The notes below the pieces were generated by a model that did no database searches, was not told the origin of the DNA, and saw only the letters and a list, made by a program, of their open reading frames with translations. Of a stretch of DNA of 64,000 bases, positions 20,672 to 49,653 are shown piece by piece (position 1 is the first letter of the stretch; each line of letters opens with the position of its first letter). A program made the position numbers and the translations under genes. Source of the stretch: Lucinisca nassula (Eukaryota; Mollusca; Bivalvia; Lucinida; Lucinidae); contig OY757011.1 of NCBI GenBank assembly GCA_963580285.1, positions 152,633,245 through 152,697,244 of the forward strand, given 5' to 3'.

Positions 20672-20948
20672 TCACTAAAACACGCCTATACCATTTTGAC
20701 CCCCTTGAACCCCACTTTTGTATAGTAAAACTGGGGTTTCCGGGGGTATACCTTATTTTTCTTATTTCTGCTCTAAAATATAGATTGTGGGTACTCGTTA
20801 GAACCGCCTCGATGAGGCGGTTCTAACGAGTACCCACAATCTATATTTTAGAGCAGAAATTAGAGAACTATCACAATTTTTCGTCTTAAAATTTTCATTT
20901 TTTCGGCGATAAAGGTGGCAATGTATTTGTATAAGCGTGTTTGCGTAA
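20672..20948. mobile_element. hairpin MITE family H, complete copy
   Basis: Ends 'taaaacacgcctat' and 'ataagcgtgtttgcg' are inverted repeats. The centre is the perfect hairpin 'gattgtgggtactcgttaga' with 'accgcctc', the mirror image following a GA spacer. It separates two parts of a 'caaagagccatggctccaaa' repeat, so it is an insertion. Confidence 0.85.
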
Positions 20949-21264
20949 TGGCTCCAAAAGAAAGTAAACAATAATTACAATTCTCAATGCCAATTTTTCA
21001 AAATCTAATCAAATCTTTGATCAGTTGCAATGATATATTGTGTCAAGTTCGACCACATTTCGTCGATGTGTTCATTAGATTCGGTACAGACAAGCCATCT
21101 TCGGCCCAAAATTGACAGTTTTTGGGAGCCTGTGCCCTTGAAAATAAGGACAAGGCCATCAAAACCTAATGGCTGTTTTCCCCCATCCTAGTGATGTAAT
21201 CATGCGAGTTTGGTCAGAATCTTAAGGTTCAGGAGATATAGTGCTTCAAGCAGACTGCATAATA

Positions 21265-21790
21265 GAAATGGCTATGTTCAATGTTCACGGGGCGATAACT
21301 CCAAAAGTAGGAACATCAGAGTTATAGTTCATATCTTTTGCACGTCGTCTCAGGGTGCTCGACATACCTGTGAAGTTTTGTGAAAATATCTCAAATGGTT
21401 CCAAAGTTATCGAGCGCACACGAAACTGATAGCTACAGCTATATTCAAAGTTCAATAACTCCATAAGTAGGAAAAGCATAGTTACGGTTCATATGTTCTG
21501 CATGTCATCGCATGGGGATCGACATATCTGCGAAGTGTCATGGCAAATATCTCAAATGGTATCCAAGTTATGGAGCGAACACGAAACTATGATAGAAATG
21601 ACTATGTTCAATGTTCAAAGGGCAACAATTCCAAAAGTAGGACAACCAGAGTTACGGTTCATACATTATGCATAGTGCTCTATATATCTCACGGTGCAGT
21701 TTTGTGAAAATAGTTCAAACGGTATCAGAGTTATGGAGCGGACATGAACTATGAGGCGCTGACGGACGGACGGACGGACACTCAAAACTT
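21265..21790. repeat. ~155-bp tandem repeat, three units, with (GGAC)n
   Basis: 'caatgttca(a/c)(a/g)gggc' + 'aactccaaaagtagg' + 'gagttacggttcat' + 'gtgaaaatatctcaaa' recurs near 21268, 21440 and 21605, ending in 'gacggacggacggac'. One related unit lies at 40650-40800. Confidence 0.75.
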
Positions 21791-21859
21791 CGGCGGGCAT
21801 AACATAATACGGGGCATAATAAGAGACAAATGTTTTTAATGAAAATTTTATGTTAAATA

Positions 21860-22325
21860 CGGCATCAGAATAGGTCAGGAGCCAGTTGTTAAAAGCTAGG
21901 GATGCCGTTAGTTAACTAACTGATTAAAATTTTGATCAGTTAATATGGCAAATAATATAGCTAATATTTTTTGCAGAAAAAAATGTGAACAGCAAAGCTG
22001 CTCACATTTTTAAGCAAACATTCTGATCAGTTAATGGCAAATACAGACCCCACTAATACTTTTTTCTTTTAGAAACAAATGAGCTCACAATTTTAAGCAA
22101 AAATACCACTGTATTATATACAGAACTATATACTAGAAGAGTTAACAATTTGGGCCTAACGAATGCATTAGCTAACATACCGTTAAAACTCCGACCATCA
22201 AATATGGCAAATATAGTATTTTTGATCAAGAAATGTGCGAGTAGCGTTTTCAAATGCAAAGGATACATTTTTCCAGTAAAAATACCAGAGTATCAGATAT
22301 TGCACTTACTAGAACAATTTATAAC
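21860..22325. repeat. remnants of hAT-like MITE family N
   Basis: Shares 'gttaactaac', 'atttgccat' and 'agcagcttttgc'-type blocks with the copy at 54148-54395, in several broken pieces. Confidence 0.5.
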
Positions 22326-22745
22326 TTGACCACTAACGAGCTCCTTGAGCTATGCTTTGATCACTAATGGGCTTTTAAACTGCTTTGAACAACTGGACCC
22401 TGACGATTAACGGGCTCGTTAAGCTATACTTTGAAACACTGGGCCCTGAACACTAAAGGACCCGTTAAGCCTTGCTTTGAACAAGTGGACTCTGACGATT
22501 AACGGGTTCGTTAAGTTATACTTTGAAAAACTGGGCCCTGAACACTAACAGACTCGTTAAGCTATGCTTTGAACAACTGGACCCGGACGATTAACGGGCT
22601 CGTTATGCTATGCTTTGAACAATTGGGCCCTGAAAACTATTGGACTCGTTAAGCTTTGCTTTGAACAACTGGACCCTGACCACTGACGGGCTCGTTAACC
22701 TATGCTTTGAACAACTGGGCCCTGACCACTAACGAGTTTGTTAAG
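22325..22745. repeat. ~46-bp tandem array derived from a MITE terminus
   Basis: Eight to nine units 'ctttgaacaactgggccctg' + 'accactaacgggctcgttaa' + 'gctatg'. The unit equals the complement of the first ~48 bp of MITE N ('ggggccagttgttcaaa...'), so a transposon end has been tandemly reiterated. Confidence 0.85.
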
Positions 22746-23011
22746 CTAACGCACGATGCATTGTACAGCTTACTCCGGTATAGTCTTAGTTTTTGAAACA
22801 GATCGATTTGGTAAACTAATTATCTGTCCATAAAGTTAGCGCGGAAGACGTTATTTGTGTAAGCTAATTGATTTATTTATTTCCGACAAATATACTAGAT
22901 AAGGCACCCACTTGATCTTATGGCCTTGGATGTGGTAAAGATTTTGTCTATTTTTGTCTATAGCATAGTAATCTCTGTTGTTCCACGTTAGAAGCAGTCC
23001 AATACTTGCGT

Positions 23012-23500
23012 AACCCGGGAAGGGACATGAATTTTTTTAATATGTTATGCGAACAAGATATTAAGTTGTGCGAATAAGATATTATCTTGTGCGGACAACA
23101 TAATTATCTTGTGCGGACAACATATTATCTTGTGCGAACAAAATAATATCTTGTTCGCACAACATATTATCTTGTTCGCACAACATATTATCTTGTTTGC
23201 ACAACCTAGATCTTGGGAAGTTTTGCGAACAAGATATTATCTTGAGTGGACAAGAAATTATCTTGTTCGCACAATATTTCTTGTGCTGACAATATAATAT
23301 CTTTTCCGCACAAGATCTATGTTGTGCAGAAAAGATATTATCTTTTGCGGACAAGATAATATCTGCACAAGATAATATGTTGTCCGCACAAGATAATATC
23401 TGCACAAAATAATATGTTGCCCGCACAAGATAATATATTGTCCGAACAAGATATTATCTTGTCCGCACAACTTAGAAAAAAAAAATCATGTCCCTTCCCG
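23012..23500. mobile_element. palindromic-minisatellite MITE, copy 2
   Basis: TIR-like ends CCCGGGAAGGGACATGA and TCATGTCCCTTCCCG enclose the same CAAGATAATATCTTG-type palindromic units as 2877-3356. The outer bases differ from copy 1 and no clear TSD was found. Confidence 0.8.
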
Positions 23501-23569
23501 CCACGCCTCGCATCCTCTCGGGTCTGCGGATCTAACGGGAGTTCCAACAATCTTTGTTAAAGTATAGCT

Positions 23570-23776
23570 GAAGCAGACATATGGAGCGCTGTGGTAAAGC
23601 ATCGGATTTGAGATCGAGAAGTAGCCGGTTAGATTCCCGCAAGTGCCAGCTGTTGTTTCCTTGAGCAAGAACATTGCTTGGTACTGATCCCTACCAAGGA
23701 AAAGAGGGTCACATGGAAGATTAGTACTATCCTAAATTCTACCCTATACCAGTAAGGTCAATTATTATTATTATAA
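23570..23776 (+). mobile_element. SINE A, copy 2
   Basis: 'gtggtaaagcatcggatttg', a degenerate box B, 'tgttgtttccttgagcaaga', (ATT)n tail. Diverged from copy 1. Confidence 0.8.
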
Positions 23777-23837
23777 AAATATCAGTGATTTTCAATTTTT
23801 GGTGGTAAACTTTTCAATATATTTGAATAGGCGTGTT

Positions 23838-23880
23838 TTCTTAACAAGAGTCAGCTCTCTTAACCACTAGGTCACAGAGG
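23838..23880 (-). mobile_element. SINE C head fragment
   Basis: The minus strand reads CCTCTGTGACCTAGTGGTTA then AGAGAGCTGACTCTTG, matching the SINE C tRNA-like head. It ends about 60 bp upstream of the first recognised gene exon. Confidence 0.6.
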
Positions 23881-23941
23881 ATTATTGGAAATTCTTGATG
23901 ACGTTTCGAAAATACCCGATGTTTACTCTATTTCCCCACAG

Positions 23942-41742
<17,801 letters not shown>

Positions 41743-41877
41743 CAATTCAGACTATTTATTTAACAAAGTTGCTTCCAGGGAAAAATTACCAGAATATTAT
41801 GTACATGCGGCAGGTATTGTAACAAATTCAACGGAGAATTTGCTTTTATTTAATTTTTCAGGTTGTGAATAAAACAA

Positions 41878-41883
41878 TCAAAA
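41878..41883 (+). promoter_or_regulatory. putative polyadenylation signal AATAAA
   Basis: AATAAA lies 136 bp after the stop codon of the METTL24-like gene, followed by T/G-rich sequence. The position fits a short 3' UTR. Confidence 0.5.
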
Positions 41884-41961
41884 TGTTTCTACTGATTGAC
41901 AAAACTGCTAACCATTCACCTATGTGTAAAAGACTTTCAGATGTCCACAAAAATAATTTAA

Positions 41962-42166
41962 CCCTTATCTTGCTGAATATTCATTTAAGCCACATCCATT
42001 TCTGTCTATCAACCAATCAAACTACTTGATATAATTTATTGCTACAAATTCATAAACTGAATGCCAAACAGTGTAGATCCTGATCAGATGGCTTCTGAAG
42101 AAGCCATCTGATCTGGATCTACACTGTTTGCAAAGATGGGGGTTGTCGTGAACAGCAGGATGTGGG
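41962..42166. mobile_element. piggyBac-like MITE, 'gcttctgaagaagc' subfamily
   Basis: TTAA at 41958-41961 and 42167-42170, termini CCCTTATCTTGCTG and CAGGATGTGGG. Core GATCAGATGGCTTCTGAAGAAGCCATCTGATC. Just downstream of the METTL24-like gene. Confidence 0.88.
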
Positions 42167-42170
42167 TTAA

Positions 42171-42345
42171 ATATATTTATTTTGCAATACCCATTTCTAT
42201 CAACCTATCAAATATTTGATATATAATGTATTCTTTTGAATTTGCAAACATAATGACAGTGTAGATCCTGATTAGATTGCCTCTTAGAAGCTAACTGATC
42301 TGGATCTGCACCGTTTGCAAAGGTTCAGCAGTATAAAGGTTAAAG
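42171..42345. mobile_element. degenerate second copy of the same MITE
   Basis: Adjacent to the previous one: 'cccatttctatcaacctatc', a broken core 'gattgcctcttagaagctaa', then 'caaaggttcagcagtataaa' and GGTTAA. Confidence 0.65.
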
Positions 42346-42519
42346 AAACACGTCAAAGCTAAACTAAATAGATATATCATTATGCAAACTGCTAAAGCAG
42401 TGTTTCCAAATTTATATGTTATTATGATGATGAGTGTGGGTGCGTGCAAGTCTTTTTATATCTATTTACAAAACTTAGATGTGTGTAGTATGTTTGTTAT
42501 AAGCCCATTTGATTATGTT

Positions 42520-43158
42520 GCACCCCCTGGCGTCCGTCCATCTGTAAACTTTTCGTTTCCTGATAACTCCTCCTAGTTTATATCTGATTAAGCTGAAACT
42601 TCATTCATAGTTAGACCATGATGTGGGGCAGAGCATATTGTTTCGAGGTTACAATCCACAAAATAATAATAGAGTTATGCCCCTTTGAAATTTTTTGAAG
42701 ACTTTTCGTTTCCGAAGAACTCCTACATTTTACATCCAATCAAGCTGAAACTTCATATATAGTCAGACCATGATGTGAGGCAGCGCATATTGTTTCGAGG
42801 TTATGGTCCACCTAATAATAATAGAGTTATCTGGAACAGCGCATATTATTTTAGGGTTACTGTCCGCCAAATATTACCAGAGTTATGCCCCTTTCACAGA
42901 TTTTTCTAAACACTTCGTTTCCGGAATACTCCTTCTGCATTTTACATCTGATGAAGCTGAAACTTTATATGTAGCTATGATGTGGGGCAGTGCATATAAT
43001 TTCAAGGTTACAGTCCACCACTTATTGCCAGAGTAATGCCCATATTATTTTGATGTTATGGCCCCCAAATATTTCCAGAGTTATGCCCCTTTCATAGATT
43101 TTTCTAAACATTTTGTTTCTCCTCCTACATTTTACATCTGAAATTGAGCTGAAACTTG
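42520..43158. repeat. ~150-170-bp tandem array, about four units
   Basis: 'aagctgaaacttcat', 'accatgatgtgg(g/a)gcag', 'catattgtttcgaggtta' and 'agagttatgcccctttga' recur; the array starts with GGCGTCCGTCCATCTG. Confidence 0.85.
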
Positions 43159-43168
43159 ATATAAAGGT

Positions 43169-43303
43169 GGTGTGTGTGTTTGAGTTTTACACCCCACTAG
43201 CAGCTAAGGTCAGACTGAGACGAGACCTCAGTTTAAGACTTGTTGGAAATTCTTGAGAAGCCTGGGATCAAACCTACGACCCCAGGTTTATGGGGAGAGT
43301 GAT
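43169..43303 (-). mobile_element. SINE B in the array
   Basis: 'gtttgagttttacaccccac', 'agcagctaaggtcaga', 'gagaagcctgggatcaaacc'. Flanked by GATATAAAGGT (43158-43168) and GATATATAGGT (43304-43314), one mismatch. Confidence 0.85.
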
Positions 43304-43599
43304 GATATATAGGTAGATCATGATGTGAAGCAGTCCATATTTTGGTTCTTATCTATTTTGAAGCAATTACCTCCCCTGAAAGTGAACTTATTGGGCTTAT
43401 TCAGAAACTTCATTGAACCATGAAAATTTGTTGGAGACAGGTAGTTTGAGCCATTGAGGGTTATTAATAGTGCCAGGTTAGAATATGTGGAGCACATATT
43501 GTTCCTTGGTTACATTTCACATACCCAAACTAGTACAACAGCCAGTATATACATGTGCCATCTTACTAATTGCCACGGGCGTATAATGCCCCGCTTGCA

Positions 43600-43710
43600 G
43601 AGCTCTTCCGTTTTTACGTCCTACCAACAAGTTGTGCCATAGGGACACAGGATCTCAACCAGAAATCTGGAGAAGCCAAGAATTGAAACCTCCGTCCCCT
43701 TGTAGCTCCA
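43600..43710 (-). mobile_element. SINE B, degenerate fragment
   Basis: 'tttttacgtcctaccaacaa', 'ctggagaagccaagaattga', 'acctccgtcccc' match the SINE B body. Confidence 0.6.
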
Positions 43711-43794
43711 GAAAATGAGCAGATTAGACAGACTCTCCTATGATAACTTGCCTAGAAGCACTGCAGTAAAAGAACACAGCAAAAACAAGATGTG

Positions 43795-44760
43795 TTTGTG
43801 AAACACGAACATGTCCCCGGACAAAGTCCTTAAAGTCTTTCTGTAAAGTAGGTCACAGGCCAAGGTCATGGTCAAAATTTTTTGTACGAGTGGGTAGCCC
43901 TTGTCAAAAGGAACCTACATGCCAAATACGAAGGCTCTATCTGAAAGAGTGTAAAAGTTATGACCAATGTTAATTTTTTGTTTAAAGTAGGTCACAGGTC
44001 ATTTTTTTTTTTCATATGAGTGGGAAGTCCTTGTCACAAGGAATGTATGTGCCAAATATGAAGGCTCTACCTCAAACGGTTCAAAAGTTATGACCAATAT
44101 TTTTGTTTTTTGTCTTTAAAGTAGGCCACAGGTCAAGGTAACAGGTCGAAATATTTTGTGTGAGTGGGAATCCCTTGTCACAAGGAACCTACGTGCCAGA
44201 AATGAAGGCTCTGTCTGAAACAGTTAAAAGGTTATAGCCAATCCTATTTTTTCTTTAACCCTTTTTGTACCAAATGGAATCTTCCTTCTTATATATGGCA
44301 GGAGTCCATTTCGAAATTTGGTGTCAGGTTGTGTTTTCACCAAAATTTGTTTGGAAAATGACTTAACTTTTAGCAAACAGTGGCGGCCCTGATCAGACGC
44401 TGCGTTTTGCGGCGTCTGATCTGGGCATGCACTGTTTGCCCTGGTACCTGTTTTGGGGTTTCCGGTACTAAATGGGTTAAAGTAGGTCACAGGTCAAGGG
44501 TCCAAATATTTTGTATGAGTGGGAAGCCCTTGTCAAAAGAAATTGACATGCCAAGTATGAAGGCTCTATCTGAAATGGTTCAAAAGTTATGACCAATTTT
44601 ATTTTTTTTTCTTTAAAGGTCACAAAGGTCCAATTTTTTTGTTTGAGTGGGAAGCCCTTGTCACAAGGAACCTACATGCCAAATATAAAGGTTCTGCCTC
44701 ACTGAAACAGTTCAAAAGTTATGACCAACATTAAAGTTATCTAACCAACCAACAGACAAG
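43795..44760. repeat. ~145-bp tandem array, about six units
   Basis: 'aagtaggtcacaggtcaagg', 'gagtgggaagcccttgtcac', 'aaggaacctacatgccaaat' and 'gttcaaaagttatgaccaa' repeat in each unit. Interrupted by a TTAA-flanked MITE. Confidence 0.88.
44259..44476. mobile_element. piggyBac-like MITE, GCCGC subfamily
   Basis: TTAA at 44255-44258 and 44477-44480, ends CCCTTTTTGTACC and GGTACTAAATGGG. Core GATCAGACGCTGCgttttGCGGCGTCTGATC. Inserted in the ~145-bp array, so younger than it. Confidence 0.92.
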
Positions 44761-45021
44761 GCAAAAACAATATGTCCCTGCTATTGTACATAAAAATGGC
44801 AGGGAGGCATAATATTACGCATTATGCAATGCATGTGAATAATGAAGTATTTACAAAAAAATAGTAATCTCCTATATACCTAAAGGCTTTTCCTTCCATA
44901 TCACGAGGAAATTCTTTCCTTTAAGAGTATCCCCCACACCCCACACTGGTCAATACATACGCACAGGCTGCGTAGCGGTCGCATAGGCTTCGTATTTTGG
45001 ACGCATAGGCTTCGATGAAAA

Positions 45022-45048
45022 ATGGCGGATGACAGTTCGTCAATGCAG
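45022..45048 (+). CDS. candidate first coding exon in the left arm (MADDSSSMQ)
   Basis: ATGGCGGATGACAGTTCGTC followed by AATGCAG|GTAAGAAAC: a good start context with an AAAATGGCGG (YY1-type) motif and a consensus splice donor. The inverted arm conserves the ATG, the first seven codons and the donor (see the entry at 48907-48933). Expression is not shown. Confidence 0.4.
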
Positions 45049-46260
45049 GTAAGAAACGGTTTTTACGTCAATCTAAATGTTGTATAGCGTTGTCCAATAC
45101 TGACATCTGCCTTACGGACCACTTTATTAACGTGCGGCTTCGTCTGTTGCAAGAAAAAGTTTGAAAAACGGAATATAGAAAAATAGACCCCAAAAGAAAT
45201 TTGGCAGTCAACACAGATTCACCTGTAGTTTCACTTTGGCCCGGTCGCCCTATGTAACTACACGTTTTTGGCTGGTGTTCTGGCCGATAAATTGTGAATA
45301 ATGATAATGAAATCGAAAAGCTAACATGCAACTTTCGTCACATCTTTTGCGAAAAAGAAAAATCTTGATATTTCGATACAACGAACGTAGCTTCGTTACC
45401 TATTACAACGCAGAGGCTGCGAACTAAATTTGAAAGCCCTGAATTATGCAGTATAATAACGGATGATATTAAATTAATATCGAGAAATGATCCAACCAGC
45501 GTTAGTTGATGATGCTAAAGATATTCTGCATCATTTTATACCTAACACATTTTCATTCTCAGCTATGCAAATACAACATTATGATTCGAATGCCAAAATC
45601 TGTAAAGTTACAATTATTTACACTACCGTTCATAAACTTGGTAAGTTTTCGCCCAATCTTAAGTATTAAGCCAAATAATATTTGCACTGTATGAATCTCT
45701 GTCGTGTTTTTATTACAACGCATGTGGCTTAGGAATTTACGACGTGCAGGTTACAGAGATGGGAAGACGCATTACGAAAACACGCCTATTAAAATACCAC
45801 TAAAAAGATAAAAACATTCAGATAAAACATCCTGATAGTTTTGATATTTCCGCTCGCCCGGGCCAGGCGGTTCTAACGCGTATCCACAATCTGTGTTTCT
45901 GAGAATAAATAAGGAAATATAATAAATGCAGAAAATCTGTCAATGTACACTACCGTTCATAAACTTGGTAAGTCTGTCTTCGTCAAATCTGTTAAAGGAG
46001 ACAGGAAAGCGATAAATTGTTACAATAAATAGGTAAACATCAAAAACCCTTTCTTCTACTGAATACTGCAGGTTTCTAAGTGGTCTGATAAGGATTTTAT
46101 CACTGTGTAATCTCCAGTCATTTACTCTGCTGAAGAACTGACCTTGAAAATTCCAATTAACCACAGATATGCCCTGACGTCATCCATGAGGGATCTAGAA
46201 GCTTGGTGTGTACTGAAAAGGCAGATGTAGCAATGTTGAGGTTTAAAACAGAAGCTTAAA

Positions 46261-46431
46261 ATGGAGCAAAATAAGCAAGAACTGGCAACTCTTTGGGGGG
46301 ACTTCACTTTAGATATTCAGCCTTATATGTTTGAGTCCAGGGAAACTTGTGATCAGGAATTTAGTGAGGGAAGCAGCAGCTCTGAAGACAGCTATCTTAC
46401 ATGTCAATCACAACAAATGTCGTCTGCATAG
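46261..46431 (+). CDS. 56-residue coding remnant between the arms
   Basis: ATG to TAG. The protein starts MEQNKQELATLW, contains DFTLDIQPYMFES and then an acidic Ser-rich part (EGSSSSEDSY). An 'I-x-PY-x-FE' motif followed by an acidic Ser-rich stretch is common near the N-terminus of uncharacterised transposon-related proteins of invertebrates. Composition differs sharply from the surrounding AT-rich DNA. It may be an exon downstream of the MADDSSSMQ first exon. Function unknown; weak assignment. Confidence 0.4.
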   Translation: MEQNKQELATLWGDFTLDIQPYMFESRETCDQEFSEGSSSSEDSYLTCQSQQMSSA

Positions 46432-46867
46432 TCATCTGCTACATTCTTTAAATGTTACCTGAACCAATCTAAGTCTGATCCAGTCTGATCTTGGTCCACA
46501 CTGTTTGCCTATAAGCGAAAATATTATTAAAAAAATAAAATGAAAAAAATTAAGAAGATGCAGCAGACAGTATAAACAGGGGCCATTTTACAATTCAGGT
46601 TTTTCTTACGGTTGATTCGTCCGGTTTTCCACCCATGCGCACTCATGAGCACTCTTAAAATGGATGTAGCAGTCTTCATTTTGATTGGGTGTTTATGGAT
46701 TTGCCTAACTGATATAGGAAAATGAAACAGCAACCAAAGTAGCCAAAGCTAGCCATTGGCCCCAGATAAATTCGGCCTAGGTTGGTATCCCTAACGAACG
46801 GTTGTATGTCAATTCATTATTGGTAGAGAATCCTCTCATGTCACAGCGCATGACTCAGTGGAACTTT

Positions 46868-46992
46868 TTTGTTTGTGTTGATGTTAACGTCCCCGACAAC
46901 ATCATTCAGGTCATTTTTGAGACATTGTTTCCGAATTTATGGGACTTTTACCCGACACTGAGACGAAATGACATCTCAAACCCTACCGCATA
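46868..46992 (-). mobile_element. SINE D fragment between the arms
   Basis: 'gttaacgtccccgacaacat' to 'gacatctcaaaccctaccgc'. Confidence 0.75.
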
Positions 46993-47259
46993 AAAAGCAT
47001 ACTTGCAATTGCTAAATATGAATGACCCGTTTACTTTTTAAAAAAGCAAATACTACATTTTTCGGTCGATTATTTACCAATCGTCACAAAGTAAAAAGTG
47101 CAAGTAGCTCTACAGTGCTTAAGTCCACGTGATTATCACTGATTGGTCGGAAATCCAGGGATATCGTATATAGAAAACAGCAACGTTTATTTTTCTTCGA
47201 AGAGAGGTCAGCGTGTTGCGTAATACGGAAATCCATAGATCATGGATTGGGTTTTTTAA

Positions 47260-47400
47260 ACAGTGAATGTCCAGATCTAATGCCGCAGAACGCGGCGTCT
47301 AATCAGGGTCTTCACTGTTTGCGCACAAGTACATGAATTGAAGGGCCAAACGCAGCGTCTTATCAGGGTCTTCACTTTTTGCTTTAACTGTAGTTTAAGG
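47260..47400. repeat. TTAA-MITE core fragments
   Basis: 'aatgccgcagaacgcggcgt' hairpin with CACTGTTTGC flanks, then a second half-core. No intact termini. Confidence 0.65.
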
Positions 47401-47919
47401 GTTAAAGGAAGCAGTTTAAATCCATAAGTAAACATCCAGCCGACAGACTTTCTTAAAAAAGTAAATCTTTGGACCGGAGCCGTCATAGAGTTATGAAAGG
47501 GCCGTAAAGCGAAAACATTTTTTATCTATCTTATCTTATTATATCGAAGAATGATTTCACGAAATGGGTTACTGAAATCATTGCAAGCAAGTATTTTTCT
47601 GAATTTATATTCTAAGTCACTATGAAATTCAGATTCTGATAGGCTATGTTGCAGAAGACAGTCTGGTTAGCAAAAATTATGATGTAATGACAGAGATTGA
47701 AAATAGATCTGAGATAAAGAAAAGTCTTTAATTTTTTTTCTTCTTTAATCCTACAAAGGCTAGAATTAGCTTATATGTTTACTGTTTAATGAGCAGATGC
47801 TTCTATTTTATCGGAAACGAAGACTTGGATCAGACAGTGCAGGCGTGATTAATGAACCTTTGTTGAAGTTTTGTAGGAGCTGCATGTATTCGATTGAAAC
47901 ATTTAAACAGAAGTCGGAG

Positions 47920-48195
47920 AATCACGGAACCATGCCTATATAATTCTGACCCCTTAAATCCAACTTTTATATAGTAAAATTGAGCTTTAAAGGGATATAC
48001 ATTGTTTTCCTTATTTCTTCTCAGAAATACAGATTGTGGATACACGATAAAACCGCCTGGTCCGGGCGGTTGTAACAAGTTCCCATACACAATGTCTTCA
48101 GCAGAAATATTAAAACTATCAGAATGTTTTATCTGAAAGTATTTTTTTTTTTATCTTTTTAGTGGTATTTTAATAGGCGTGTTTTCGTAATGCGT
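47920..48195. mobile_element. hairpin MITE family H at the inner edge of the right arm
   Basis: 'ggaaccatgcctatataatt' at one end and 'aataggcgtgttttcgtaat' at the other, with a core 'aaaaccgcctggtccgggcg'. A truncated counterpart lies in the left arm (about 45775-45935), so it was present before the arms were duplicated or homogenised. Confidence 0.75.
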
Positions 48196-48906
48196 CTTCC
48201 CATCTCTGTAACCTGCGAAGCCACGTGCTTTGTAAAAACACAACGAAAATTCATTCAGTGCAAATATTATTTGGCTTAATATTTAACAGATTTGACGAGG
48301 ACTTGCCGAGTTTATGAACGGTGGTGTTAATAATTGTAAATCGACAGATTTTGTGCATTCGCCTCAAAATGTTGTACATGTATTTGCATAGCTGAGACTG
48401 AAAATGTTTTCGGTATAAATGATACAGAATGTCTTTAGCATCACCAACTAACGCTGGTTGACTGATTCCTCGACATTGATTTAATAGCTTTCGCTATTAT
48501 TCTACATAATACAGGGCTTTCAAATTTAGTTCGCAGCCTCTGCGTTGTAATAGGTAACGAAGCTACGCGCGTTGTATCGAAATATCAAGATTTTTATAAT
48601 TCGCAAAAGATATGACGACATTTGCATATTAGCTTTTCGATTTCATTATCGTTATTCACAATTTATCGGCCAGAACACCAGCCAAAAACGTGTAGTTACA
48701 TAGGACGACCGGACCAAAGTGAAAATACAGGTGAATCTGTGTTGACTGCCAAATTTCTTTTGGGGTCTATTTTTCCATATTCCGTTTTTCAAACTTTTTC
48801 TTGCAACAGATGAAGTCGCACATTAATAAAGTGGTCCGTAAGGCAGATGTCAGTATCGGGAAATGCAATACAACAGTTAATCAAACGTAAAAACAGTTTC
48901 TTACCT

Positions 48907-48933
48907 TTATTGACGAACTGTCATCCGCCATTT
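48907..48933 (-). CDS. candidate first exon in the right arm (MADDSSSIK)
   Basis: Minus-strand counterpart of 45022-45048: ATGGCGGATGACAGTTCGTC, AATAAAG and then GTAAGAAAC. The last two codons differ (IK for MQ), but start, frame and donor are kept. The two exons point toward each other. Confidence 0.4.
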   Translation of the reverse strand, partial: KWRMTVRQ

Positions 48934-49017
48934 TTCATCGAAGCCTATGCGTCCAAAATACGAAGCCTATGCGACCGCTACGCAGCCTGTGCGCATGTAT
49001 TGACCAGTGTGCACCCC

Positions 49018-49440
49018 AGTATTTTTGTGAGTCGAAGTGAAATTGGAAGAGGGTCACCCAAGGAACATTCCCGTGAAATTATTTCAAAACCATTCACCGG
49101 TTTAGATGTCGAGTAAATTGTTGACAGATGAAGCATGACAATTTATGAAATAGTGGCACCTCAAAGGCCCACCAATAGTACAAACCATGTGCACTTTGTG
49201 ATCAGGTGAGCTAAAAGGGACCTACTCTCAAAGAATTTGCTCCAGAGGAGACAAAAATACATGTATTGATGAGAAATGCGAAAATATTTTTAAAACTTCA
49301 TTCCCCTTAAGACAGCATAGGGATCTTTAAAAAGACCCAGAAATAGACTATGCTTGAATGGTAGAAGGCAATTTAGCCCATGATGAGTCTACTTTGATTA
49401 AAATACACATGTACAACAGGAGTTTATTTGTTTCTTGCTG
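49018..49440. other. old repeat remnants
   Basis: 'ttgaccag' ends the 4.1-kb element. 49040-49215 ('gggtcacccaaggaacattc', 'tgtgatcaggtgagctaaaa') resembles the start of an AGCTCACC element on the minus strand. The remainder is unassigned. Confidence 0.4.
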
Positions 49441-49448
49441 TCATTTAA

Positions 49449-49653
49449 CCCTTCTCTTGCTGTTCACGACAACCCATATCTTTGCAAACAGTGTAGATTC
49501 AGATCAGATGGCTTCTGAAGAAGCCATCTGATCAGGATCTACACTGTTTGGCATATAGTTTATGGCTTTGTAAGAATAAATTACATCAAGTAATCTGATT
49601 GGTTCAAAGTCAGAAATGGGTGTGGCTAAACTGAATATTCAGCAAGAGAAGGG
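49449..49653. mobile_element. piggyBac-like MITE, 'gcttctgaagaagc' subfamily
   Basis: TTAA at 49445-49448 and 49654-49657, ends CCCTTCTCTTGCTG and CAGCAAGAGAAGGG. Perfect core hairpin GATCAGATGGCTTCTG/AAGAAGCCATCTGATC. Confidence 0.92.

Larger units (their letters stand above)
44931..49017. mobile_element. 4.1-kb element with ~1-kb inverted arms
   Basis: The left arm 44931 to about 45935 is matched in inverted orientation by about 48010 to 49017. The best part (45068-45331 versus 48622-48841) differs at only about 8 of 190 bases, while inner parts are more diverged. AGTAT lies immediately outside both ends (44926-44930 and 49018-49022), a possible 5-bp TSD. Each arm holds a candidate first exon, and the interior holds a small coding remnant plus younger repeats. 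I read it as a degraded DNA transposon with long TIRs; a plain inverted duplication is the alternative. Confidence 0.75.

Noticed and set aside
45068..48813. Pair of ~63-codon frames (SFSISLSLFTIYRPEHQ...) conserved in both arms of the 4.1-kb element
   Set aside because: The arms are so similar that the frames are conserved by default; nonsynonymous changes (G/D, T/N, L/P) are frequent and no family resemblance was seen.
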